46,607 bases of DNA from contig JAOAUK010000044.1 of NCBI GenBank assembly GCA_030157655.1, positions 1-46,607 of the forward strand, read 5' to 3'. The stretch comes from Polynucleobacter sp. (GTDB lineage Bacteria > Pseudomonadota > Gammaproteobacteria > Burkholderiales > Burkholderiaceae). Of the stretch, positions 10,403-19,481 are shown piece by piece. The stretch's first letter is position 1. Each line of letters opens with the position of its first letter. A program made the position numbers and the translations under genes. The notes beneath the pieces are model-generated. The model was not told where the DNA came from and made no database searches. It saw only the letters and a list, made by a program, of their open reading frames with translations.

Positions 10403-10834
10403 ATGTTAAATAAGATATTTGTATCAGAAATAGCATATGGTGAAACCTATCAAAATGCCGAATACCAGGTCACTACCCCAGATGGTCAGATTAACTTCAA
10501 GATTGGCGAACAGAATCAGAATCTAGACCAACTACTAGATGCTAATGGTGTTGATGTGGCCTGCTTGATCACTGCTTGCAATCCATTGGGTCAACAGGTT
10601 GCAGTAGAGGTAAATCTGAAAGCCAATCATTCACTAGAGCTTGCTATCAAAGCAATGGGACTGCCCTATTATCCTGGCCATGGAAATGATCCAAAGGGCG
10701 CTTGGAAAGAAGGTAGTTATCTAATGATGGGGATTGACCAAGTGAAGGCAAGACAATTAGGGGATCTATACCAACAGAATGCAGTTGTTTGGATCAGTAA
10801 GGACGCGCCCCCAGAACTTATGTGGCTGAGGTAA
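10403..10834 (+). CDS. DUF3293 domain protein
   Basis: Approx. 140 aa with ACLITACNPLGQ and YPGHGNDPKGAWKEGSYLMMGI, typical of DUF3293. Confidence 0.75.
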   Translation: MLNKIFVSEIAYGETYQNAEYQVTTPDGQINFKIGEQNQNLDQLLDANGVDVACLITACNPLGQQVAVEVNLKANHSLELAIKAMGLPYYPGHGNDPKGAWKEGSYLMMGIDQVKARQLGDLYQQNAVVWISKDAPPELMWLR

Positions 10835-10844
10835 GTTCATAAAT

Positions 10845-10874
10845 AAAAAAGCCGCTAACGAATTAGCGGCTTAT
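10845..10874. terminator. Intrinsic terminator between convergent genes (T-run best on the minus strand, after the thiolase)
   Basis: GCCGCTAA-cgaa-TTAGCGGC perfect 8-bp stem at 10851..10870 with an adjacent A6 (T6 on minus). Confidence 0.85.
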
Positions 10875-10891
10875 GAGGCAAAACTTAAGGC

Positions 10892-12073
10892 TTATAAGCG
10901 TTCAAAAATAACCGCAATACCCTGACCGCCACCGATACACATTGTTACCAATGCATATTTACCACCTGTACGATGAAGTTCATAAATTGCCTTTGTAGCA
11001 ATAAATGCACCAGAGCAACCTACTGGGTGACCTAGAGCAATCGCACCTCCGTTAGGGTTTGTCTTAGTCATATCCAAACCTAAACCTTTAGACACTGCGA
11101 TCGCTTGAGCAGCAAAGGCTTCATTCGACTCAACAACATCCATTTTGTCGATAGTTAAACCAGCACGTTGCAATGCAATCTTAGATGCAGGAATTGGACC
11201 TTCGCCCATGATGTCATTAGGAACGCCAGCCAATGCATAAGACACTAGACGTGCCATAGGCTTCTGCCCTGCTTTTGCAGCTGCATCAGCCGATGCTAAT
11301 ACAAAGAATGCTGCGCCATCGTTAATGCCTGAAGCATTACCAGCAGTAACTGTGCCATCTTTCTTGAAAGCAGGCTTCATCTTGCCCAAGCTTTCCATCG
11401 TAGTGCTAGCTTTAACGTGCTCATCAGTATCAAATACGACATCACCTTTGCGTGTTTGCATAGTGATTGGTACGATCTGTGATTTGAAGCGACCTTCAGC
11501 GATAGCTGCAGTAGCACGACGGTGTGATTCAACTGCTAAAGCATCTTGCTCTTCGCGTGTGATGTTCCATTTGCTAGCCAAGTTCTCAGCTGTAATACCC
11601 ATATGACCAGCACCGAATGGATCAGTTAATGTGGATACCATTAAGTCGATCATTTTTGTATCACCCATACGTGCGCCAGTACGCATTGCAGGTGCACCGT
11701 AGATGCCACGAGACATGACTTCTACACCACCACCAACACCGTATTCGCAATCGCCCAACATGATCGCCTGTGATGTAGTAACAATACCTTGCAAACCAGA
11801 GCTACACAAACGGTTAACAGCCATCGCTACTGAATCCATTGGCAAGCCAGCTTGAATAGCCGCGACGCGAGCAACATATGGGAAACGTGATTCTGTTGGA
11901 ATACAGTTACCAACAGTTACATAATTAATTTGTTTAGGATCTACGCCAGAACGATTCACAGCCTCTTTCATGACTGTGCCAGCTAATTCAGCCGGTTCCA
12001 TGCTGCTTAATGAACCACCAAAACCACCAATAGCAGAACGAACTGCACTCAATACAACAACATCACGTGCCAT
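10892..12073 (-). CDS. Acetyl-CoA acyltransferase / beta-ketothiolase (BktB/PhaA-like)
   Basis: MARDVVVLSAVRSAIGGFGGSL, VNRLCSSGLQGIV (active-site Cys), NPNGGAIALGHPVGCSGA, CIGGGQGIAVIFE. Confidence 0.93.
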   Translation of the reverse strand: MARDVVVLSAVRSAIGGFGGSLSSMEPAELAGTVMKEAVNRSGVDPKQINYVTVGNCIPTESRFPYVARVAAIQAGLPMDSVAMAVNRLCSSGLQGIVTTSQAIMLGDCEYGVGGGVEVMSRGIYGAPAMRTGARMGDTKMIDLMVSTLTDPFGAGHMGITAENLASKWNITREEQDALAVESHRRATAAIAEGRFKSQIVPITMQTRKGDVVFDTDEHVKASTTMESLGKMKPAFKKDGTVTAGNASGINDGAAFFVLASADAAAKAGQKPMARLVSYALAGVPNDIMGEGPIPASKIALQRAGLTIDKMDVVESNEAFAAQAIAVSKGLGLDMTKTNPNGGAIALGHPVGCSGAFIATKAIYELHRTGGKYALVTMCIGGGQGIAVIFERL

Positions 12074-12231
12074 CTGGAACTCCCTTGTTACTTGTTATTA
12101 ATAGAAAAATCTAGTCTGTAGGGCTAATCTTACGAGTAACTGTCTAAAACAATCTATTAGTACTTACCAAGGGTAATCACCCATGAAAAATGGCTAATAA
12201 TTGATCTAGATGAAGGAAATTTGTTCGAAAA

Positions 12232-13590
12232 CTAAAGCTGAGCAATTAAGTCGTGGCCTTGAGTACCAACAACCGTCGCTTTTACAAACTCACCAACTCG
12301 ATACTTTTTAGATATCTTATCGGTTGGCAGTAAGTGAACTAGACCATCAATCTCCGGGGCATCCGATTGACTACGACCTACTCCGCCTTGACCATTAAGC
12401 GTATCAACAATTACTTTAATACGCTTACCTACTTTAGCTTGAAGAAGTTGTGTTGAAACCTCCTCTGCTACAGCCATGAATCTTGCTTGACGCTCATTTC
12501 TGATGTCATCAGGTAATGCGCCAGCCAACTCATTAGCTTTTGCCCCATCAACTGGTGAGTATGCAAAACAACCTGCTCTATCAATTTTTGCCTCACGCAT
12601 GAAATCAAGCAAGTAATTGAATTCCTGTTCAGTTTCTCCAGGGAATCCAGCAATGAACGTACTTCTGATGGTTAAGTCTGGACAAGCCTTTCGCCAAGCT
12701 TGAATGCGATCTAAATTCTTTTCACCACTCGCGGGACGTTTCATGCGTTTGAGTACATCTGGGTGTGCATGTTGCATAGGTATGTCTAAGTATGGCAGAA
12801 CCCCACTACCCTCATCTGCGAAACCAGCCATGATAGGCAATATCTCATCAACATGCGGATAAGGGTAAACATAATGCAACCGTACCCATGCATCATGTTG
12901 ACGAGCCAATTTACCCAAAGCTTCAACCATATCAAACAATTTAGCTTTAATTGGACGACCATCCCAAAAGCCTGTTCGATACTGCACATCCACACCGTAG
13001 GCACTCGTATCTTGAGACACTACCAATAACTCTTTAACGCCTGCCTCAAATAAATGTTGCGCCTCTAGTAATACATCACCTATTGGTCGTGAAACTAAGT
13101 CACCACGCAAACTTGGAATAATGCAAAACGTACAGCGATGATTACAACCTTCGGAAATTTTTAAATACGCATAATGCTTAGGAGTTAGCTTAACGCCGGC
13201 TTTAGGTACTAAATCTGAGAAAGGATCATGCGCCTTAGGTAGATGCTGATGAACAGCAGTCAATACCTCATCAGCTGCGTGGGGGCCTGTAACAGCCAAA
13301 ACCTTAGGATGAACTGATGTAACCACATCGGAACCATCAGCGTTCTTTTTTGCACCCAAACACCCAGTCACAATCACTTTGCCATTTTCTGCTAGTGCCT
13401 CGCCAATAGCATCTAAGCTCTCTTGAACAGCTGAGTCAATAAAACCACATGTATTAACTACAACAAGATCTGAGCCTGCATAATCCTTAGCAATCTCATA
13501 ACCTTCTGCGCGTAGCTGTGTAACGATACGTTCAGCATCAACCAAGGCCTTAGGGCATCCTAAGGAAACAAAACCAATCTTGCCGCTCAA
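12232..13590 (-). CDS. rimO: Ribosomal protein uS12 methylthiotransferase, TTG start
   Basis: [19 protein letters not shown], radical-SAM [32 protein letters not shown]; start codon is TTG immediately after the phaR stop. Confidence 0.96.
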   Translation of the reverse strand: MSGKIGFVSLGCPKALVDAERIVTQLRAEGYEIAKDYAGSDLVVVNTCGFIDSAVQESLDAIGEALAENGKVIVTGCLGAKKNADGSDVVTSVHPKVLAVTGPHAADEVLTAVHQHLPKAHDPFSDLVPKAGVKLTPKHYAYLKISEGCNHRCTFCIIPSLRGDLVSRPIGDVLLEAQHLFEAGVKELLVVSQDTSAYGVDVQYRTGFWDGRPIKAKLFDMVEALGKLARQHDAWVRLHYVYPYPHVDEILPIMAGFADEGSGVLPYLDIPMQHAHPDVLKRMKRPASGEKNLDRIQAWRKACPDLTIRSTFIAGFPGETEQEFNYLLDFMREAKIDRAGCFAYSPVDGAKANELAGALPDDIRNERQARFMAVAEEVSTQLLQAKVGKRIKVIVDTLNGQGGVGRSQSDAPEIDGLVHLLPTDKISKKYRVGEFVKATVVGTQGHDLIAQL

Positions 13591-14142
13591 TTATTTATCG
13601 CTCTTGTTGGGAGTTGTGAAAGGAAACCCAGTAAAGACATTAGGGGTTTGATCTTTCATTTTTTCTTGCATTTGAGTAAATAGATTTTTACTCTGCTCTA
13701 TATAGTTACCCATTTGCATCATTGGGTTCTGCATGTTCATAAATTGAGCCCAACTTTCAGGAGTTGCACCACCCTGCTTAGACTGCTCTGCAAATTGACT
13801 TTGCATATCTATGAATGATTGAATATTTTTCTCTAACATGCCTCCCACCATTCCTTGCATGGAGTGACCATAGAACCTAATCATTTGAGACAACATCGGT
13901 GTTGTAAATAATGGAACGCCACCAGCCTCTTCTTCCAAAATAATCTGTAGAAGAATCGCGCGAGTTAAATTCTCGTCCGTCTTGGCATCAACAACCTTAA
14001 ACTCATCATGAGCAAGTACCAAGCCTTTAACATCAGACAAAGTAACGTATGTACTTGTTTGAGTATCGTAAAGACGGCGATTAGGATATTTCTTAATCGT
14101 CCTAATGCCAGCGGATTTAGCGGATTGTCTTTTTGTGACCAT
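13591..14142 (-). CDS. phaR: Polyhydroxyalkanoate synthesis repressor
   Basis: IRTIKKYPNRRLYDTQTSTYVTLSDVKGLV PhaR DNA-binding domain; PHA gene neighbourhood. Confidence 0.96.
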   Translation of the reverse strand: MVTKRQSAKSAGIRTIKKYPNRRLYDTQTSTYVTLSDVKGLVLAHDEFKVVDAKTDENLTRAILLQIILEEEAGGVPLFTTPMLSQMIRFYGHSMQGMVGGMLEKNIQSFIDMQSQFAEQSKQGGATPESWAQFMNMQNPMMQMGNYIEQSKNLFTQMQEKMKDQTPNVFTGFPFTTPNKSDK

Positions 14143-14154
14143 ATCAAATAATTT

Positions 14155-14192
14155 GGGCTTGAATACGCATATTGTATGTGTAAATCAAGCCC
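14155..14192 (-). promoter_or_regulatory. Long stem-loop/inverted repeat in the phaR upstream leader
   Basis: GGGCTTGA-AT-ACGCATA-TTG-TATGTGT-AAA-TCAAGCCC: an 8-bp outer stem and a 7-bp inner stem (one wobble). Confidence 0.55.
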
Positions 14193-14198
14193 ACTCCT

Positions 14199-14243
14199 AA
14201 AAACTAAGCAATATGCCCTTTTTTGGGGCATGGGATTGCTTAG
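14199..14243 (-). terminator. Intrinsic terminator after phaB (minus strand)
   Basis: CTAAGCAAT/ATTGCTTAG 9-bp arms plus inner ATGCCC/GGGCAT, followed on the minus strand by TTTTT. Confidence 0.75.
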
Positions 14244-14980
14244 CCCATATGTAAACCACCATTTAGCGAGAAGTCAGCGCCAGTTGAGAAACCGCCCTGA
14301 TCAGATGCCAACCAAGAAACAATTGAAGCAATCTCATCTGGCGTACCCAAACGTTTAACTGGAATCGTTGCGATGATTTTTTCAAGGACATCTTCACGAA
14401 TAGCTGTAACCATATCTGTGCCGATATAACCAGGAGATACAGTGTTTACTGTGACACCCTTAGAGGCTGTCTCCTGTGCTAATGACATAGTGAAACCATG
14501 AATACCAGCTTTTGCTGTTGCATAGTTTGATTGACCAAATTGACCTTTTTGACCATTCACTGATGAGATGTTAACAATACGACCCCAACCTGCATCAACC
14601 ATGCCATCAATCACTTGTTTGGTGACGTTGAATAATGAGTTCAAGTTAGTATCAATAACAGCGCGCCAATCTTCTGGTGTCATTTTGCGGAAAACTGTGT
14701 CACGAGTAATACCTGCGTTGTTAACCAACACATCTACCTTACCGTGCTCAGCTTTTACTTTATTAAAGGCAGCTACAGTACTTTCCCAGTCACCAACGTT
14801 ACCTTCTGATGCCGTGAAATCAAAACCTAGAGCTTTTTGCTCAGCCAACCATCTATCTTTACGAGGTGAGTTAGGACCGCAACCTGCAATCACTTTAAAA
14901 CCATCTTTTGCCAAACGTTGACAGATAGCGGTACCGATACCACCCATACCACCTGTTACATACGCGATCTTCTGACTCAT
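14240..14980 (-). CDS. phaB: Acetoacetyl-CoA reductase
   Basis: SDR: AYVTGGMGGIGTAICQRL, NNAGITRDTVFRKM, NISSVNGQKGQFGQSNYATAKAG, C-terminal SLNGGLHMG typical of PhaB. Confidence 0.95.
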   Translation of the reverse strand: MSQKIAYVTGGMGGIGTAICQRLAKDGFKVIAGCGPNSPRKDRWLAEQKALGFDFTASEGNVGDWESTVAAFNKVKAEHGKVDVLVNNAGITRDTVFRKMTPEDWRAVIDTNLNSLFNVTKQVIDGMVDAGWGRIVNISSVNGQKGQFGQSNYATAKAGIHGFTMSLAQETASKGVTVNTVSPGYIGTDMVTAIREDVLEKIIATIPVKRLGTPDEIASIVSWLASDQGGFSTGADFSLNGGLHMG

Positions 14981-15031
14981 TCTTCTTCTCCCTTAATTTG
15001 AGTATTTTGCTACTATAAAAATTACTAATAA

Positions 15032-16663
15032 TTAATCAATTGCTTTTTCTTTGACGTAAGAGCCGGGTGCTTTTTCAATCGCCTTGTACTTAGTACTTCC
15101 ATAAGATTTAGGCGCAAGCTTTTGCTTACCGCTATGGGGAATTAACCACTTAGCCCAATCTGGCCACCAACTTCCTGGAATTTCTTTTGCACCATCGAAC
15201 CATGCATCAGCAGTTGTGGCCAACTTTGAATTAGCCCAGTAGTTACGCTTTTTCTTCGCCGGTGGGTTAATTACGCCAGCGATGTGGCCTGAAGCGCCAA
15301 GAACAAAATGAACTTTTGCACCCTTTAATAATTTGACAGATTCATAGGCAGACCACCATGGAACGATGTGATCTTCTCTAGATGCATACAAGTAGACTGG
15401 GCATTTGATTTTGCCTAGGTCAACTTTCTCACCGCAAATAGTTAGCTTGCCAGGTTCCTTAAGTTCATTTTGCAAATACAAATGACGTAAGTACCAAGAA
15501 TACATAGCGCCAGGTAGATTTGTCGAATCACCATTCCAATAAAGTAAATCAAACGGTGGCGGAGAATTACCTTTGAGGTAGTTATCAACTACATAGTTCC
15601 AAACTAAGTCATTAGGCCTTAAGAATGAAAAAGTATTGGCTAACTCCACTCCTCGCAACATGCCACACTTGCCACCGTTCTTGCCGCCAATGCTATTTTC
15701 TCTAAGACTAACCAATGCCTCATCAACGAACACATCCAAAATGCCTGTGTCTGAAAAATCAAGTAAGGTGGTTAATAGCGTCAAGCTTGCAGCAGGGTGT
15801 TGATTTCTAGCTGCCATCACAGCTAGTGCTGTTGTGGTGATAGTTCCACCAACACAGAATCCCAAAATATTAATTTGTTTTTGACCGCTGATATCTTGAA
15901 CCGTTTCAATGGCGTGAATAGCACCATCGCCGATGTAATCATCCCAAGTTGTATCTGCCATAGATGGATCTGGATTTTTCCAAGAGACCAAATAAACAGT
16001 GTGCCCCTGCTCAACTAGGTAGCGAACTAAAGAGCTTTCTGGCTGAAGGTCCAAAATATAGTACTTGTTGATACATGGTGGAATCATTAAGTACGGACGC
16101 TCATATACTTTGGCAGTTAATGGCTTGTACTGAATAATTTCAAATAATTTTGTTTGGTAAACAACTGCGCCCTCAGAGGTCGCAACGTTTTTACCAACCT
16201 CAAAAGCTGACTCATCGGTTTGCGATACCTTGCCTTTACCCAAATCTTGCAGGGCATTCAGAATCCCTGTACGCAAAGATTCGCCCTTTGTTTCGATAAG
16301 ACGTTGTTGAGCTTCTGGATTAGTCGCTAAAAAGTTAGATGGCGACATGGCATCAATCATTTGTTCGATGCTAAAGCGAATTCTTTGTCTAACCTTTGCT
16401 TCTGCCTCTACGGCATCAGCCAAATTTAATAAGTGACGAGAATTAAGTAAATAAAAATTAACAGTAGCTTGATTCCAGGGGTTTTGCCATGCATCAGCCC
16501 TAAAGCGTCTATCCGTGATTGGTGTACCAGTTGGATTGGCCCATAAAGCAGACAGCTCTTTGGCATATTGCTGTTCAATTTCTACCAATTTTTCTGGTGG
16601 AATTAAAGCCATATGCTGGGGAGCGAGGCTAGGACCCGAACCAAAGCCTTGCATATTCACCAT
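15032..16663 (-). CDS. phaC: Class I poly(R)-hydroxyalkanoate synthase
   Basis: INILGFCVGGTITTTAL lipase-like box, PPCINKYYILDLQPESSLVRYLVEQGHTVYLVSWKNP, GHIAGVINPPAKKKRNYW. Confidence 0.97.
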   Translation of the reverse strand: MVNMQGFGSGPSLAPQHMALIPPEKLVEIEQQYAKELSALWANPTGTPITDRRFRADAWQNPWNQATVNFYLLNSRHLLNLADAVEAEAKVRQRIRFSIEQMIDAMSPSNFLATNPEAQQRLIETKGESLRTGILNALQDLGKGKVSQTDESAFEVGKNVATSEGAVVYQTKLFEIIQYKPLTAKVYERPYLMIPPCINKYYILDLQPESSLVRYLVEQGHTVYLVSWKNPDPSMADTTWDDYIGDGAIHAIETVQDISGQKQINILGFCVGGTITTTALAVMAARNQHPAASLTLLTTLLDFSDTGILDVFVDEALVSLRENSIGGKNGGKCGMLRGVELANTFSFLRPNDLVWNYVVDNYLKGNSPPPFDLLYWNGDSTNLPGAMYSWYLRHLYLQNELKEPGKLTICGEKVDLGKIKCPVYLYASREDHIVPWWSAYESVKLLKGAKVHFVLGASGHIAGVINPPAKKKRNYWANSKLATTADAWFDGAKEIPGSWWPDWAKWLIPHSGKQKLAPKSYGSTKYKAIEKAPGSYVKEKAID

Positions 16664-16763
16664 AACGTTCCCTTAATATAATTATTGACCTTTTGTCTAA
16701 CCCCTATTCTGATGTCTTATTGGGGAAATCGTTATAAGAATTAACCCTATCTGAAACTTGTCA

Positions 16764-16784
16764 AAAGCTTACTTGATAAGCTTT
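16764..16784. repeat. Perfect 8-bp inverted repeat (hairpin) just 3' of pgeF, in the pgeF-phaC gap
   Basis: AAAGCTTA-cttga-TAAGCTTT. Confidence 0.6.
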
Positions 16785-16788
16785 AAAT

Positions 16789-17544
16789 CTAGTTTTTGAT
16801 CCAGATTAAGCTGACCATGCGCCCAGTTACATGATCTCTACGATAGGAAAAAAAGTTCCTATTTTTATAGGTACATTCGTCACCGCCATAAATTTCATCC
16901 ACCCCCATAGCTTTCAACCTATTCTTAGCCAAAGCGTAGATATCAGCCATGTATTTGCCAGCCCGCTTGCTTGGTTGAAATGATTTAGATGTTTGTGGGT
17001 CATGATTTACAAACACACTCATGACTTCCTCGCCCACCTCAAACGATTGTGGTCCAATCGCCGCACCCAAATAGGCCTTGATTGGTTGTTGCTGCTCTTG
17101 AGTGGCCATCTTTGACCGCATGGCTTGAACAGTATGTTCTATAACTCCGCTCGCCAAACCTCGCCATCCTGCATGGGCGGCTCCAATAATCGTCCCATCA
17201 ATTGTTGTCAACAAGACCGGTAAACAGTCTGCCGTCATGATTGCCAAAACTTGATTGATCTTAGTTGTCACCGTAGCATCTGCTGTAGGAATGGAGCTTC
17301 CATCCCAAAAGTCAGCATCAAAAACCTCATGGCCGTGGACTTGATTGAGCCAAATTGGGTGATTGGGTAATCGACTTCTCAATAGATCTCTGTTTCTTTC
17401 AACCGCATTAGGATCATCACCCACGTGAGTGCCCAGATTGAAACTATCATAAGGTTCTAGGCTAAATCCACCATGTCTATTGGTTAAGCGGATGTCAATA
17501 TTTGCAGGCAGAGGCCAACTAGGCTTAGTTAAACTCTCAAACAT
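16789..17544 (-). CDS. pgeF: Multicopper-oxidase-like / purine nucleoside phosphorylase YfiH (PgeF) family
   Basis: NRHGGFSLEPYDSFNLGTHVGDD, MTADCLPVLL, GAAHAGWRGLASGVIEHTV; start trimmed to MFESLTKPSW. Confidence 0.93.
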   Translation of the reverse strand: MFESLTKPSWPLPANIDIRLTNRHGGFSLEPYDSFNLGTHVGDDPNAVERNRDLLRSRLPNHPIWLNQVHGHEVFDADFWDGSSIPTADATVTTKINQVLAIMTADCLPVLLTTIDGTIIGAAHAGWRGLASGVIEHTVQAMRSKMATQEQQQPIKAYLGAAIGPQSFEVGEEVMSVFVNHDPQTSKSFQPSKRAGKYMADIYALAKNRLKAMGVDEIYGGDECTYKNRNFFSYRRDHVTGRMVSLIWIKN

Positions 17545-18580
17545 CAAAAGATTCCCAGTTAGGCCATAAACAAGATGCACTAAACCCAAGGCCTTCGCCC
17601 AATTGCTGCATATCGGAAGGTAATGGCGCTTTCCAAATCATGGTTTCTTTAGTTCTAGGGTGTTCTATACCTAAGACGGCAGCATGCAAGGCCTGCCCTG
17701 GCCTTGCAAACGAAAGTGCCGCCGCGTCAGCCGGCAACTTCTTTTTATAGACAGGGTCTCCCACCAATGAATTACCGAGTGATTCAAGATGAACTCTAAT
17801 TTGATGTGTTCTACCTGTTTCCAAGCGACACACAACCAATGAAATCTTAGTTTTTTGAAAATCTACAGTTTCCAAATGATGGACATGTGTAACAGCAGGC
17901 TTACTTGCTGAACCAGTCAATAAAGCCATTTTTAATCTGTCGCGAGGATCTCGACCTAGTGATGCGTGAACAGTCTGAGATTTAACCTGCCCCCATGCAA
18001 AGGCCAAGTAACGTCGAATAACTTGCCTAGATTGCAACTGACGAACCAAGTCAGTCTGTGCCTCAAGGGTCTTTGCGATCATCAATAGCCCAGATGTATC
18101 TTTATCTAATCGATGAACAATTCCAGCGCGTGGAACCCCAGCAATACTGGGGTAATGATGAAGTAAAGCGTTTAAAACAGTTCCAGACCAATTTCCTGCA
18201 GCAGGATGAACAACCATGCCAGCCGGTTTATGAATAACTAGAATATCTTCGTCTTCATAAACGATATCTAAAGAAATATTCTCCGGAAGATAGGCTTGCT
18301 CTTCGGCGCTAGCCTGAGGAATGACAGTAATTTGATCACCAGCATTCACTGAGTACCGAATTTTTAGAGTTGCGCCTGCTAAAGTAACAAAACCACCCTC
18401 AATCCATGATTGCAGACGATTTCTGGAATGTTGAGGTATTAATTGGGCTAAAACTTTGTCTAAACGCTCTCCTGCCAAATTATCTGGCACAACTACAGCA
18501 ATAAACTCGTCCTCATCGATATAATGGGATGCATTGATCTCAGGAGAATCTGGTAATGCCAAAATTTGGTGCCCTTTCAT
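17537..18580 (-). CDS. rluD: 23S rRNA pseudouridine synthase RluD
   Basis: S4-like GERLDKVLAQLIPQHSRNRLQSWIEGG and catalytic AGIVHRLDKDTSGLLMIAKT. Confidence 0.95.
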   Translation of the reverse strand: MKGHQILALPDSPEINASHYIDEDEFIAVVVPDNLAGERLDKVLAQLIPQHSRNRLQSWIEGGFVTLAGATLKIRYSVNAGDQITVIPQASAEEQAYLPENISLDIVYEDEDILVIHKPAGMVVHPAAGNWSGTVLNALLHHYPSIAGVPRAGIVHRLDKDTSGLLMIAKTLEAQTDLVRQLQSRQVIRRYLAFAWGQVKSQTVHASLGRDPRDRLKMALLTGSASKPAVTHVHHLETVDFQKTKISLVVCRLETGRTHQIRVHLESLGNSLVGDPVYKKKLPADAAALSFARPGQALHAAVLGIEHPRTKETMIWKAPLPSDMQQLGEGLGFSASCLWPNWESFDV

Positions 18581-19419
18581 CTATAAGTAACGTTAGTTTA
18601 AGTCCGAAATTAATTCATCTAGTTTCACTGTCCTTATTATTGACCACCGCCCTTCTATCTGGTTGCGCAGGTGACGCCAATGATGAGACTGCTGGCTGGT
18701 CTCAAAACAAACTATACGTTGAAGCTAAAGACGCCATGGATGGTGGTGACAATGCAAAATGTATTAAATACTTTGAGAAGCTAGAAGCCAGATATCCATT
18801 TGGGCCATATGCTCAACAAGCACAAATTAACGTTGCCTATTGCCATTGGAAGGATGGTGAATTAGCCCAAGCCATTGTTGCAGTAGATCGATTCATTCAA
18901 TTACACCCAGGCCACCCTAGCGTGGACTATGCCTATTACCTTAAAGGTTTAATTACTTTTAACGACAACATGGGTTTTCTTGGTAAGTTAACTGGACAGG
19001 ATCTTAGCGAGAGAGATCCTAGAGCGGCACGCGACGCATTTGAAGCCTTCAAAACTCTCACGACTCGTTATCCAGAGAGTAAATACACACCGGATGCTTT
19101 GGATCGCATGCGCTATATCGTTAACTCATTAGCTGATAGCGACGTTAATACAGCTCGTTATTACTACCGCCGTGGCGCCTATTTAGCCGCAGTAAACCGT
19201 GCCCAGCGTGCTATCACAGACTATGACAGAGCTCCTGCAACTGAAGAAGCGCTTTATATTCTTTATAAGTCTTATGAAGCTCTAAATATGAAAGACTTAA
19301 GCAATGATGCATTAAGAGTATTAAAGCTTAATTTTCCAGATAGTAAAATCTTGGTCACGGGTAAGCGTGCTGATGCTGACGAAAATAAAGCATCCTGGTG
19401 GCAGATTTGGCGCAAATAA
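18556..19419 (+). CDS. bamD: Outer membrane protein assembly factor BamD (lipoprotein)
   Basis: Lipobox LLSGC; TPR-like LEARYPFGPYAQQAQINVAYCHWKDGELAQAIVAVDRFIQLHPGHPSVDYAYYLKGL. Exact start uncertain. Confidence 0.94.
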   Translation: MPKFGALSSISNVSLSPKLIHLVSLSLLLTTALLSGCAGDANDETAGWSQNKLYVEAKDAMDGGDNAKCIKYFEKLEARYPFGPYAQQAQINVAYCHWKDGELAQAIVAVDRFIQLHPGHPSVDYAYYLKGLITFNDNMGFLGKLTGQDLSERDPRAARDAFEAFKTLTTRYPESKYTPDALDRMRYIVNSLADSDVNTARYYYRRGAYLAAVNRAQRAITDYDRAPATEEALYILYKSYEALNMKDLSNDALRVLKLNFPDSKILVTGKRADADENKASWWQIWRK

Positions 19420-19442
19420 AAAAGATTTAAGTATTAATTAAT

Positions 19443-19471
19443 AAAAAAGGAAGGTAACACCTTCCTTTTTT
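19443..19471. terminator. Bidirectional intrinsic terminator (bamD / alr)
   Basis: AAAAAAGGAAGGT-aac-ACCTTCCTTTTTT perfect inverted repeat. Confidence 0.95.
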
Positions 19472-19481
19472 ATTGGTATCT

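Noticed and set aside
14568-14921. 117-aa plus-strand ORF inside phaB
   Set aside because: Antisense to the conserved SDR core, no family features.
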